From: Gilliamella sp. wkB7
GTDB lineage: Bacteria > Pseudomonadota > Gammaproteobacteria > Enterobacterales > Orbaceae
NCBI RefSeq assembly: GCF_001693435.1
Contig: NZ_CM004509.1
Coordinates: forward strand, 248,001 to 312,000
Length of the DNA stretch: 64,000 bases
Direction: 5' to 3'
Shown here: one piece after another, positions 56,712 through 64,000 of the stretch
Numbering within the stretch: the stretch's first letter is position 1
Layout of the letters: each line of letters opens with the position of its first letter
The notes under the pieces: model-generated
The model's database searches: none
Told to the model about the DNA's origin: nothing
What the model saw: only the letters and a program-made list of their open reading frames with translations
Translations under genes and position numbers: made by a program

Positions 56712-56913
56712 CGTATTAAAATCATTATTAATGTGGGCAAATTTTAGTATTAATATTAATAAAGACCTACTTCGAATCACAGTTTATCTAATTAGTTACA
56801 GAGATAACTAACTGAATATAATCATTATCCTTTAAATATATACAATAACTGATTAAGTAAATATTTTTCTATCAATAATAACGTTATTCCTGCAAAAAAT
56901 TAAATAATGCAAT

Positions 56914-57744
56914 CTACTGTTGGGGCCAAATAAATCGACCTTTAGCATCAGAATCTTCGTTAATAAATCTTTTTAAAGCATCCGACTGATAAAGCGCTTT
57001 AACCTCTTTAGCCCATGCCGTATTTAAATTCTCTTTTTTTACAACGACCATTAATTCCAAATTAGGGGATAACTGTTCTTGAAATAAAACATTATTAGCG
57101 GGTATCTTACTTAACCATGCTACACCTCCTGGCATAATGGCATAATCTACTTCACCTAACGTTCTGGGTATGATTTCTGATAATAACAATCTAAATTTTA
57201 AGTCATACTTATTTTCAGCAATGTCATTAATATTTGCCGTACCCGATTTTGTGTCTGGTTTAAGTGTGATCCAATTTAATTTTTGCAACAATAACAGCGC
57301 CCTAGCGGTATTAGAGGGATCATTAGGAATAGCAATTATTTGATTTGGGGCAATCTCATTAACGGACCGATGCGACTGTGAAAACAGCGCAGCCGAAATA
57401 GATGGAATATGGACTAATGATACTAAGTCGTTATTCGTTTCTTTATTATAAACATCTAAATACGCTTGATGCTGAGCTGCATTCATATCAATACTACCTT
57501 CAACTAACGCAGTATTCGAATCTCTTAAAGAACTAAAATTAACCAGTTTTACCGTATAACCTTTTTGTTCTAATTCTGGTTTTACCACTCGCTCCATCAA
57601 AATATTGTGCATACTCGGCGGTAAACCAACAACGATCTCTTTTTTGTCAGTTTTATTGGCTTGTTCTGGATTTGATTTTTGTTCACAACCAAACAAAAAT
57701 AAACCGCTCAACATTAAAATGGCTAAATTAAAAATCCTTCGCAT
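56914..57744 (-). CDS. NlpA/MetQ-family substrate-binding lipoprotein
   Basis: About 276 residues with a lipoprotein signal (LAILMLSGLFLFGCEQ). The domain follows MetQ/NlpA: IVVGLPPSMHNILMERVVKPELEQ, GSIDMNAAQHQAYLDVYN, IAIPNDPSNTARALLLLQ and VDYAIMPGG. MetQ proteins bind methionine for the MetNI importer. No metN or metI is adjacent, so this is an orphan binding protein that may serve a transporter elsewhere or bind another ligand. ATG 57744 fits the AAGGA site better than the ATG at 57747. Confidence 0.85.
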   Translation of the reverse strand: MRRIFNLAILMLSGLFLFGCEQKSNPEQANKTDKKEIVVGLPPSMHNILMERVVKPELEQKGYTVKLVNFSSLRDSNTALVEGSIDMNAAQHQAYLDVYNKETNNDLVSLVHIPSISAALFSQSHRSVNEIAPNQIIAIPNDPSNTARALLLLQKLNWITLKPDTKSGTANINDIAENKYDLKFRLLLSEIIPRTLGEVDYAIMPGGVAWLSKIPANNVLFQEQLSPNLELMVVVKKENLNTAWAKEVKALYQSDALKRFINEDSDAKGRFIWPQQ

Positions 57745-58207
57745 CATTAATCCTTAAATTTGAGTATATTAAATATATCTAAATAATATTTATTATTCTT
57801 ACCACTAACATTATAGTGACTAGCGTAGCAATCGTTTAATACAAAAAAATTATATCATTATGCAAATTGGCTATATGCGAACAAAATTTAATAGAAAATA
57901 GTTAAGTTTGAAGAAACTCGAAATAGTACTGAGATAAATGATCACTCTTTCAAATCAGTAGGACATAAGATGAGTAATTTTCGTAACAAAATTAAAAATT
58001 AATTATTTCATTTTGTTATAGAATTGCTGGTAAATTTTTCTAAATTGAATTTGATGGCTTGATATCAAGTTAAAATTTAACCGATATTGATTTAATTAAA
58101 AGTAAGATAGAGTTAAACCTTAAGGCTATTCTCAAGCTTTTTGACAATTACCCCTAAAATGATATCAAACCATTTTAAGGGTAATAATTTCAATCACCTA
58201 ATTCGAG
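57745..58207. other. Spacer with hairpin after the aldo-keto reductase gene
   Basis: ATTACCCCTAAAATG (58147-58161) and CATTTTAAGGGTAAT (58171-58185) form a 15-bp stem with one mismatch, 23 bp past the reductase stop; it lacks a clean T-run. The rest is AT-rich without genes. Confidence 0.55.
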
Positions 58208-59170
58208 TTATAAAGCACCCACAATACGATGTGGTATGTAAAGTTCCTCAAGATAAGTAACATCTTCTTGCGTTAATTTAACTTTCAATGCCCCTACTGC
58301 GTCGTCAAGATATTGCGTTTTAGTTGCACCAATGATTGGTGAAGCAACTCCTTTAGCAAACTGCCATGCTAAAGCCACTTGTGTCATAGTTACATTATAT
58401 TTTTCGGCAATTTCATGAACTCTTTTTACAATATTGGCATCGGTATTTTGGGTACCGTCGTATTTAGAGATAGCGACCTTATCAGTTTTACTGCGTAATG
58501 TGTCAGCTTTCCACTCTAAACGAGACAATCTGCCTGCCGCTAAAGGGCTATATGGCGTTAATGAAACATTAAATTGCTTGCAAACAGGAATGAGCTCACG
58601 TTCATCTTCCCGATACAATAAATTATAATGATTTTGCATCGATACAAACTGTGTCCAGTGGTTTTGTTGGGCAGCTAATTGCATATTATGAAATTGATAA
58701 CCATACATTGCGGACGCACCTAATGCACGGACTTTTCCTGCTTTAACCAAATTATGCAACGCTTCCATTGTTTCGTCTATCGGCGTGCTATAGTCAAAAC
58801 GGTGGATAATATATAAATCTACATAATCAGTGCCAAGGCGTTTAAGTGATCCATTGATCTCTGTCTCGATCGCTTTTTTGGAAAGATGACCTTCATTAAA
58901 ATAAACTTTGGTTGCAATAATAACTTTATCGCGGGCAATGTTTCTTTTAATTGCTCGTCCTACATATTCTTCACTGGTACCAGCTGAATAAGTATTTGCG
59001 GTATCAATAAAATTAATGCCTAAATCAAGAGCGTGTTTAATAATCGCTTCACTTTGATCAGGATCAAGTGTCCATGCATGCATTTGACTGGCTGGATCGC
59101 CAAAACTCATACACCCTAAACAAAATCGCGACACTTCAATGTTCGACGTGCCAAGTTTAATGTAATCCAT
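58208..59170 (-). CDS. Aldo/keto reductase (YajO-like)
   Basis: A 320-residue AKR. VSRFCLGCMSFGDP, INFIDTANTYSAGTSEE (Asp and Tyr of the tetrad), VIIATKVYF (Lys), DLYIIHRFDYSTPI (His) and the C-terminal SPIIGATKTQYLDDAV are all present. It resembles E. coli YajO in length and N-terminal HAWTLDPDQSE. Physiological substrate unknown. Divergent from a LysR regulator with a dyad between them, so probably controlled by it. GGAGG precedes the ATG. Confidence 0.9.
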   Translation of the reverse strand: MDYIKLGTSNIEVSRFCLGCMSFGDPASQMHAWTLDPDQSEAIIKHALDLGINFIDTANTYSAGTSEEYVGRAIKRNIARDKVIIATKVYFNEGHLSKKAIETEINGSLKRLGTDYVDLYIIHRFDYSTPIDETMEALHNLVKAGKVRALGASAMYGYQFHNMQLAAQQNHWTQFVSMQNHYNLLYREDERELIPVCKQFNVSLTPYSPLAAGRLSRLEWKADTLRSKTDKVAISKYDGTQNTDANIVKRVHEIAEKYNVTMTQVALAWQFAKGVASPIIGATKTQYLDDAVGALKVKLTQEDVTYLEELYIPHRIVGAL

Positions 59171-59301
59171 AACTTCCTCCTTTCTTGCTGCTAAATTGAC
59201 TTAGGTAAACGATTGCTTCAAAAAAACGATCACAATGTTTTTATAAACTGATTTTAAACAGTAATTTTATTGAGATAAACAGGGTATTGATTTATAGTAT
59301 G

Positions 59302-59316
59302 ATGAATAAAATTCAT
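59302..59316. promoter_or_regulatory. LysR-type T-N11-A operator candidate
   Basis: ATGAATAAAATTCAT is a perfect dyad containing T-N11-A, 14 bp before the LysR gene start in the 160-bp divergent region shared with the aldo-keto reductase. Confidence 0.5.
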
Positions 59317-59330
59317 TAATCCAACCCAAT

Positions 59331-60212
59331 ATGCATAACTTTAATGAACTAAATTACTTTATAACGATAGCCCAAGCGGGCAGTTTTGTAAAAGCGGCCA
59401 AATCTTTACAAATTTCACCCTCGGCACTGAGCCATAGTATGCGTAATTTAGAGAGCCGTCTTGATTTACGATTATTTAATCGTACCACCCGCAGTATGTC
59501 ATTAACCGAAGCTGGCGAACAGTTATTTAAGCAAGTTGCACCCTTATTCAAATCGATTAATGACGAAGTTAATGCCTTAGCGAATTTTCTTGAAACGCCG
59601 TCGGGAACAATCAGAATTAATTCGACCAGTCTTGCGGTAGAAATGATTCTCTATCCTAAATTGCGCTATTTTTTAACTCAATATCCTCAAATAAAAGTTG
59701 AAATTCAAGCTGACAATAGCTGGGTCGATATTGTTGAACAAGGTTTTGATATGGGCTGCCGTATCGGTGACGATCTTGCTAAAGATATGGTTGCAGTAAA
59801 AATATCAGAGCCGTTAAAAATGGCATTGGTTGCCAGCCCAGATTATTTAAAAAATACAACAAAACCCGAGCATATTAATGATTTAGATCATCATAAATTA
59901 ATAGGATTAAGAATCTCTTCTCATCATGGTGCAGAATTATCATGGGAATTTAACGATAATGGTAATACTCTAATTTATCATCCTTCATCACAATTAATTT
60001 TTAATAATCATCTCCGTAAACAGGCGGCATTAGATGGTTTAGGTATTACTTGGGTGGGTCGGCTAGAAGTAGAAAAAGAATTAGCAGAAGGAACATTAGT
60101 GGAATTATTAGCCGATTTTGCCATGACTTACGAACCATTTTATATCTATTACCCAAGCCAAAAAGGTCATTCAAATGTATTTAAATTGATTTTAGAAGCG
60201 TTGAAATACTAA
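59331..60212 (+). CDS. LysR-family transcriptional regulator
   Basis: A 293-residue LTTR. Winged HTH at the N-terminus (ELNYFITIAQAGSFVKAAKSL, SALSHSMRNLESRLDLRLFNRTTR), then an effector-binding domain of periplasmic-binding fold ending KLILEALKY. The AaeR/DsdC-like N-terminal wing FNRTTRSMSLTEAG is standard. It most likely regulates the divergent aldo-keto reductase. Confidence 0.9.
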   Translation: MHNFNELNYFITIAQAGSFVKAAKSLQISPSALSHSMRNLESRLDLRLFNRTTRSMSLTEAGEQLFKQVAPLFKSINDEVNALANFLETPSGTIRINSTSLAVEMILYPKLRYFLTQYPQIKVEIQADNSWVDIVEQGFDMGCRIGDDLAKDMVAVKISEPLKMALVASPDYLKNTTKPEHINDLDHHKLIGLRISSHHGAELSWEFNDNGNTLIYHPSSQLIFNNHLRKQAALDGLGITWVGRLEVEKELAEGTLVELLADFAMTYEPFYIYYPSQKGHSNVFKLILEALKY

Positions 60213-61316
60213 TTCATTCAAGTTGAACAAAGAATATACTGTTTTACTTAAATTTATTTTTTTCTGAAATCTAAGCATAACCTTACACTTTATGACAAAA
60301 TACCCCTTTATCGATTCCGAAAAGTTCATTTTATTAAATCCAATAAACAGTCAATAAAGTTTAATTATTTATGAATAGATAAACGAATGTTAAATGATAA
60401 ATTCAATTATATCAAACAATTAACATTAAACCTGTAAAAATTATTCAAGAGTCTATACCGTTTCATTTTTTATAAAATTCTGATAAACAGTAAATAAAAT
60501 TTTTATCATTCATAAATAGATAAACAAAGACTAAATAATAAATTAAATTATATTAGATAATTAACACCAAATCTGTAAAAATTATTCAGGAGTCTATACC
60601 GTTTCTTTTTTTATAAAATTCTGACAAACAGTAAATAAGGGTTAATTAATCATAAATAGATAACCAAATATTAAATGATAAATTCAATTATATTAAATAA
60701 TTAACATTAAATCTGTAAAAATTATTCAGGAGTCTATACCGTTTCTTTTTTATAAAATTCTGACAAACAGTCAATAAAGTTTAATCATTCATAAAGAAAT
60801 AGGCGAATGTAAAATGATAAATCTGATTAATTCAATAATTAACATTAAACCTATAAAAAATTATTGATGAATATGATGCATCTCTTATCGTTTAACGTTA
60901 TAGTTAATTGACTATCGCTCTATTTTCCTAACACTTTCCATCTCAAGTAAAAGCTTATAAGAACAAGTCGGATTAAAAATTAGATCTGACTAGAGTCAAA
61001 TTTTTGATAATTAGCACGTTTAATAAGCGATCGCTTTCCTCTCAATGGTACTAAGGGTTCATTGTTTGTTTACACCACTTAAATCAAATTTTGATTTTAC
61101 GACTTTTATTAATTATTTTGTACTCAATTTATATCAAGTAATTGTGACCTAAAATCGATTTTTTACTGAAACACATGCATGACCTGAAACTTTTTTACAA
61201 GAAAAATGCATCATTTTAAATCAATTTATTATGACTGCTGTAATTATAGTCTATTAAGCCTTGACGATTAATAAAGCCAATGCTACTATTTGCCACCTGT
61301 TGAGACAGAGCACTAC
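60213..61316. other. 1.1-kb gene-free region with tandem repeats upstream of tRNA-Cys
   Basis: No coding frame. The left half is the tandem ~140-bp repeat array (60325-60870). The right half (60871-61316) is AT-rich and should contain the tRNA promoter. No recombinase or integrase gene or att-like duplication was seen. Confidence 0.7.
60325..60870 (+). repeat. Four tandem ~140-bp repeats
   Basis: Units begin at about 60325, 60461, 60602 and 60742 and are ~136, 141, 140 and ~129 bp long. Each starts TTTCATTTTTTATAAAATTC or similar, contains ACAGT-AATAAA, CATAAATAGATAA and AATTAACATTAAA-CTGTAAA, and ends ATTATTCAGGAGTCTATACCG; the last unit loses this end. Similarity runs through the entire unit, so this is not a CRISPR. 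The terminal core occurs singly at ~14.35 kb and, inverted, at ~28.9 kb. Confidence 0.85.
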
Positions 61317-61390
61317 GGCGCGTTGGCAGAGTGGCCATGCTGCGGATTGCAAATCCGTCTACCTCGGTTCGACTCCGGGACGCGCCTCCA
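61317..61390 (+). tRNA. tRNA-Cys (anticodon GCA)
   Basis: 74 nt including an encoded CCA. Acceptor GGCGCGT pairs with ACGCGCC, the anticodon loop is TTGCAAA flanked by GGA/TCC, and the T loop is GGTTCGACTCC. Anticodon GCA reads Cys codons. It stands alone; no clear terminator follows. Confidence 0.97.
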
Positions 61391-61657
61391 TAACCTTCTC
61401 AAAATAACACATCATTATCATTCACTTTCCTTTAAGTTATCGTTTATTTTCCCTATTCTAAATTAATAATAAACCGAATAAATTTTAGATAAGTACTTAA
61501 TCAATTCTGCTATTTTAATATCATTGTTTTAATTAATTGTTTAAATAATTGAATCAAGGTTGATTATTACCTTCTTTGTGTGCAATTTAAAATATTTTTC
61601 AATTTTTGAACTTATTTACTATACTGACATTCAGGTATTTCAATTTCGAGGTGAGCT

Positions 61658-62503
61658 ATGATTAATTTGAAACTCAGGGAAGTAAAAAATGACCTGTCGG
61701 TAAAAGAATTAGAGGTTGCGCAGTACATTATAAGCCATTCTCAAGCAGTAAAAAATATGAGTATTCAAACATTAGCTAAGCTTAATTATGTTAGTACCAG
61801 TACTATTTTAAGGTTATGTAATAAACTCGGTTATAGTGGATTTAGCGATTTTAAAGTTGATCTTATTTCATCATCACCACAAAAATTGAGTACGGACATC
61901 TTACAAGATGACATTAATCTTAATGATACCTTGCAAGATGTGAATAGAAAAGTTCAGGCTATGGAAAAATCCTCTATCGATGATACCCATTCAATCGTAA
62001 ACCTTAACGCATTGGATAACGCCATTGATTTGATTATAGCGAGTAACAAGATCGTTATTTTTGGGGTGGGCAGTAGCGGTTTAGTTGGAAAAGAGTTGGA
62101 GTATCAACTCATTAAAATTAAAAAAGATGTCAACTGCCATTTTGATTCGCATATTAGTCGAAATATTGTTAGTACGCTCGGTAAAAATGATTTGATCATT
62201 ATTATTTCACATTCAGGTGAAACGCCAGAATGTGTGGAGTTATTAAAACTTGCCGAAAGTTTAAAAGTGCCCTCTATTGCAATCACAAAAATGGGGCAAA
62301 GCCAGATATCTTTATTAGCAAACATTGTGTTACATACTACCTCGATGGAGCATGCTTCACGACTGATTCCAATTCGTTCTAAAATTTCGCAAATATCGGT
62401 TATGAATATGTTATTGACCAATTTATTCATCCGAAAATATGATGAACATTTGCTTGAGCAGACTCAAAGTCGCGAAAAACGTAAATATCCTCATCATAAC
62501 TAA
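61658..62503 (+). CDS. RpiR/MurR-family regulator with SIS domain
   Basis: A 281-residue protein. N-terminal HTH (LSVKELEVAQYIISHSQAVKN, LNYVSTSTILRLCNKLGYSGFSDFK) and a C-terminal SIS sugar-phosphate-binding domain (~125-255: KIVIFGVGSSGLVGKELEYQL, LIIIISHSGETPECVELLKLA). GAGGTGAG precedes the ATG. RpiR proteins sense phosphosugars; with a PTS operon 300 bp downstream in the same direction, it is the likely local regulator. Confidence 0.9.
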   Translation: MINLKLREVKNDLSVKELEVAQYIISHSQAVKNMSIQTLAKLNYVSTSTILRLCNKLGYSGFSDFKVDLISSSPQKLSTDILQDDINLNDTLQDVNRKVQAMEKSSIDDTHSIVNLNALDNAIDLIIASNKIVIFGVGSSGLVGKELEYQLIKIKKDVNCHFDSHISRNIVSTLGKNDLIIIISHSGETPECVELLKLAESLKVPSIAITKMGQSQISLLANIVLHTTSMEHASRLIPIRSKISQISVMNMLLTNLFIRKYDEHLLEQTQSREKRKYPHHN

Positions 62504-62809
62504 CGGTTTTAAAAGATATTTTTTTAATTTCTACTCAAAGATACATTAGCGTTTTTTACTCATTAGGCTTTAATGCTGTCATATTCCCTTTCTTATTAAA
62601 TTATTTTAACCTTTCAAATCATGAATACAACATTATGTTATTCAAGGATTTTTTAAGTTAAACATGATCAAGTTCACAAATTCCTAAAAATCTTAAAAAA
62701 AAAGATGACTTAATTGACACTTAGATGTAATTTTATTACTAAATATTTATTAATTTAAAGTAACATTATTACATTTTGTTAAATGTAGTTTGGATAAAGG
62801 AAGTTAAAA
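62504..62809. other. Upstream region of the PTS operon
   Basis: No gene. A CRP-like site CATGATCAAGTTCACA (62663-62678) matches 8 of the 10 conserved bases of TGTGA-N6-TCACA, ~140 bp before the IIA start. A TTGACA at 62714 could be a -35 element, with no convincing -10 at the right spacing. Confidence 0.4.
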
Positions 62810-63241
62810 ATGGTACGACAATTACCCATTATTTTAGCCAGTCATGGTCCTTTTGCTCAAGGTGCGCTTGAATGTGCCCAGATGCTTATGGGGCAACAAC
62901 AAGATATTAAAGTAATATCGGTCTTAGTTGATAGCAATATTGATAATCTACGTCAGCAGATGGCTGAAAATTATCAGAGTCTGAATAAAGGTGACGGTGT
63001 CATTATTCTCGTTGATATTATGGGCGGTACGCCATGTAATCTTGCCGGTGAACTATTAATTCAACATGGTGATGTATTGCTATTTAGTGGGTTCAATATT
63101 CCCGTATTACTTGAAGTTTTAAATAATCGAGAAGGATCACTTAACGACGTTAAATCTGCCATTGAAGAAGTTTTTCCGCAAAGCTGTGTTGACGTTGCAC
63201 AAGTACTAAATTCTCAACGAGAACAATCTACTGATTTGTAA
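62810..63241 (+). CDS. PTS mannose/fructose/sorbose-family EIIA
   Basis: A 143-residue EIIA-Man domain protein. PIILASHGPFAQGALECAQML places the phosphorylated His near residue 12; GDGVIILVDIMGGTPCNLAGEL is the second family motif. It takes phosphate from HPr and passes it to EIIB. AAGGAAG precedes the ATG; the EIIB gene follows after 10 bp. Confidence 0.92.
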   Translation: MVRQLPIILASHGPFAQGALECAQMLMGQQQDIKVISVLVDSNIDNLRQQMAENYQSLNKGDGVIILVDIMGGTPCNLAGELLIQHGDVLLFSGFNIPVLLEVLNNREGSLNDVKSAIEEVFPQSCVDVAQVLNSQREQSTDL

Positions 63242-63251
63242 GGAGAACAAT

Positions 63252-63725
63252 ATGCCAATTAATGTAGCAAGAATCGACGATCGTCTTATTCACGGACAAG
63301 TTATCACTACTTGGGTAAAAAATTATAATATTGAACAGGTTCTAGTGATTAACGATAAAGTTGCCAACGATAAAGTTCAACAATCGGTATTAACCATGTC
63401 TGCCCCACCAGAATTAAAAGTCTTAGTATTTGGCGTTCAACAATTTATTGAAATTCTCAAAAAAACACCTATCAAAAAACGCACTATGTTGTTATTTACC
63501 AACAGCATTGATGTCGATGCGCTGGTATCAGGAGGATTAGAGCTTGAAAAGCTCAACGTTGGCGGAATGCGCATGCAAGAAGGACGTCATCAATTATCAA
63601 GAGCGGTTTCCGTTACGCCAGAAGAAGAACAAGCATTCAAAAATCTAATTGAAAAAAATGTGATTGTTGAGATTCAAATGGTTCCCAAAGATCCCGTTGT
63701 TTTACTCAAAACACTGATTAATTAA
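63252..63725 (+). CDS. PTS mannose/fructose/sorbose-family EIIB
   Basis: A 157-residue EIIB. NVARIDDRLIHGQVITTW has the active-site His (~15), and KLNVGGMRMQEGRHQL fits the family. It is a separate protein rather than fused to EIIA as in E. coli ManX. AAGGAGAAC precedes the ATG. Sugar unknown; mannose-family systems also carry glucosamine, sorbose, N-acetylgalactosamine or fructoselysine. Confidence 0.92.
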   Translation: MPINVARIDDRLIHGQVITTWVKNYNIEQVLVINDKVANDKVQQSVLTMSAPPELKVLVFGVQQFIEILKKTPIKKRTMLLFTNSIDVDALVSGGLELEKLNVGGMRMQEGRHQLSRAVSVTPEEEQAFKNLIEKNVIVEIQMVPKDPVVLLKTLIN

Positions 63726-63766
63726 TCTTAATTATCTATTTATTAATTATATTTGGAGGTTAACCT

Positions 63767-64000
63767 ATGTTAACACAGGCTATTCTTGTCGCCATTTGGG
63801 CGGGGATCTGTTCATTAGATGATGTTGGTCCACAAATGCTACGTCGGCCATTATTAACAGGAACGATAGCTGGCATTATTATGGGCGATCTGGTTCAAGG
63901 ACTTGCAATCAGTGCCACTCTTGAGCTTATGTGGATGGGTATTGGTAATGTAGGTGCCTATTCCGCACCTGATATTGTTGCAGGTTCGATAATTGGTGTT
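63767..64000 (+). CDS. PTS mannose-family EIIC, 3' truncated by window edge
   Basis: The first 78 residues of a membrane permease. MLTQAILVAIWAGICSLDDVGPQMLRRPLLTG (positions 1-32), then TIAGIIMGDLVQGLAISATLEL and a GNVGAYSAPDI segment, match EIIC-Man proteins. GGAGGT lies 6 nt before the ATG. The rest of the gene and presumably EIID lie beyond the window. Confidence 0.9.
   Translation, partial: MLTQAILVAIWAGICSLDDVGPQMLRRPLLTGTIAGIIMGDLVQGLAISATLELMWMGIGNVGAYSAPDIVAGSIIGV

Noticed and set aside
60325..60870. Tandem repeats as a CRISPR array
   Set aside because: The unit is ~140 bp and similarity covers the whole unit; there are no unique spacers of constant size and no cas genes.
1..64000. 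Insertion sequences, prophage or integrative element
   Set aside because: No transposase, integrase, phage structural gene or flanking direct repeats were recognised; the tRNA-Cys has no adjacent integrase.

Overview
The window is AT-rich DNA of a gammaproteobacterium. Many genes are close full-length relatives of Escherichia coli housekeeping genes (ybiT, yccJ, yggL, rhlE, argE, rnz, umuDC, yaaA, the yhiI-rbbA-yhhJ operon), set in a low-GC background with long gene-free AT-rich spacers. That combination fits the Orbales (Gilliamella/Orbus-like insect-gut symbionts). The taxon is an inference from gene content and composition, not from a marker search. No insertion sequence, prophage, integron or CRISPR array was seen. 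One tRNA (Cys) is present.

Layout. 1-13.9 kb: the 3' part of a thiazoline-type nonribosomal siderophore or metallophore cluster. It holds the end of an adenylation-carrier NRPS, a TubC-Cy-A-PCP-reductase NRPS, a type II thioesterase, a TonB-dependent receptor, two saccharopine-dehydrogenase-like oxidoreductases (the second fused to an apparent L-2-amino-thiazoline-4-carboxylate hydrolase-like domain), a PchR/YbtA-type AraC regulator and an FptX/YbtX-type importer. The chain is released by a C-terminal reductase instead of a thioesterase, so the product should carry an aldehyde or alcohol. 14-21 kb: a DUF2867 protein, an auxin-efflux-family carrier, LexA-controlled umuDC, a second AraC regulator, then 1.2 kb without genes that contains a consensus CRP site. 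21-26 kb: yhhJ-rbbA-yhiI. 26.5-37 kb: mixed housekeeping genes, with an HxlR regulator divergent from an NAD(P)H oxidoreductase around a perfect palindrome.

37-47 kb: an apparent metal-uptake island. A near-consensus Fur box precedes a NikABCDE-like ABC importer and a MATE transporter; convergent to these are a carboxymuconolactone-decarboxylase-like protein and a second TonB-dependent receptor with its own Fur box. 47-60 kb: a SnoaL-like secreted protein divergent from another HxlR regulator, a secreted GH36-like glycosidase with a perfect CRP site upstream, a BASS/arsenite-type transporter, two secreted endonuclease/exonuclease/phosphatase proteins, two paralogous lipoproteins (one broken by an in-frame stop), an NlpA/MetQ lipoprotein, and an aldo-keto reductase divergent from a LysR regulator. 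60-64 kb: four tandem ~140-bp repeats whose core recurs singly at 14.3 and 28.9 kb, tRNA-Cys, an RpiR regulator, and the start of a mannose-family PTS operon that runs off the window.

The genes suggest a host-associated bacterium that invests in metal scavenging (two Fur-box loci plus the NRPS cluster) and sugar use (PTS, glycosidase). The most unusual parts are the reductase-terminated thiazoline NRPS cluster with its dehydrogenase/hydrolase fusion, the tandem/dispersed repeat family, and the orphan CRP site between convergent genes.
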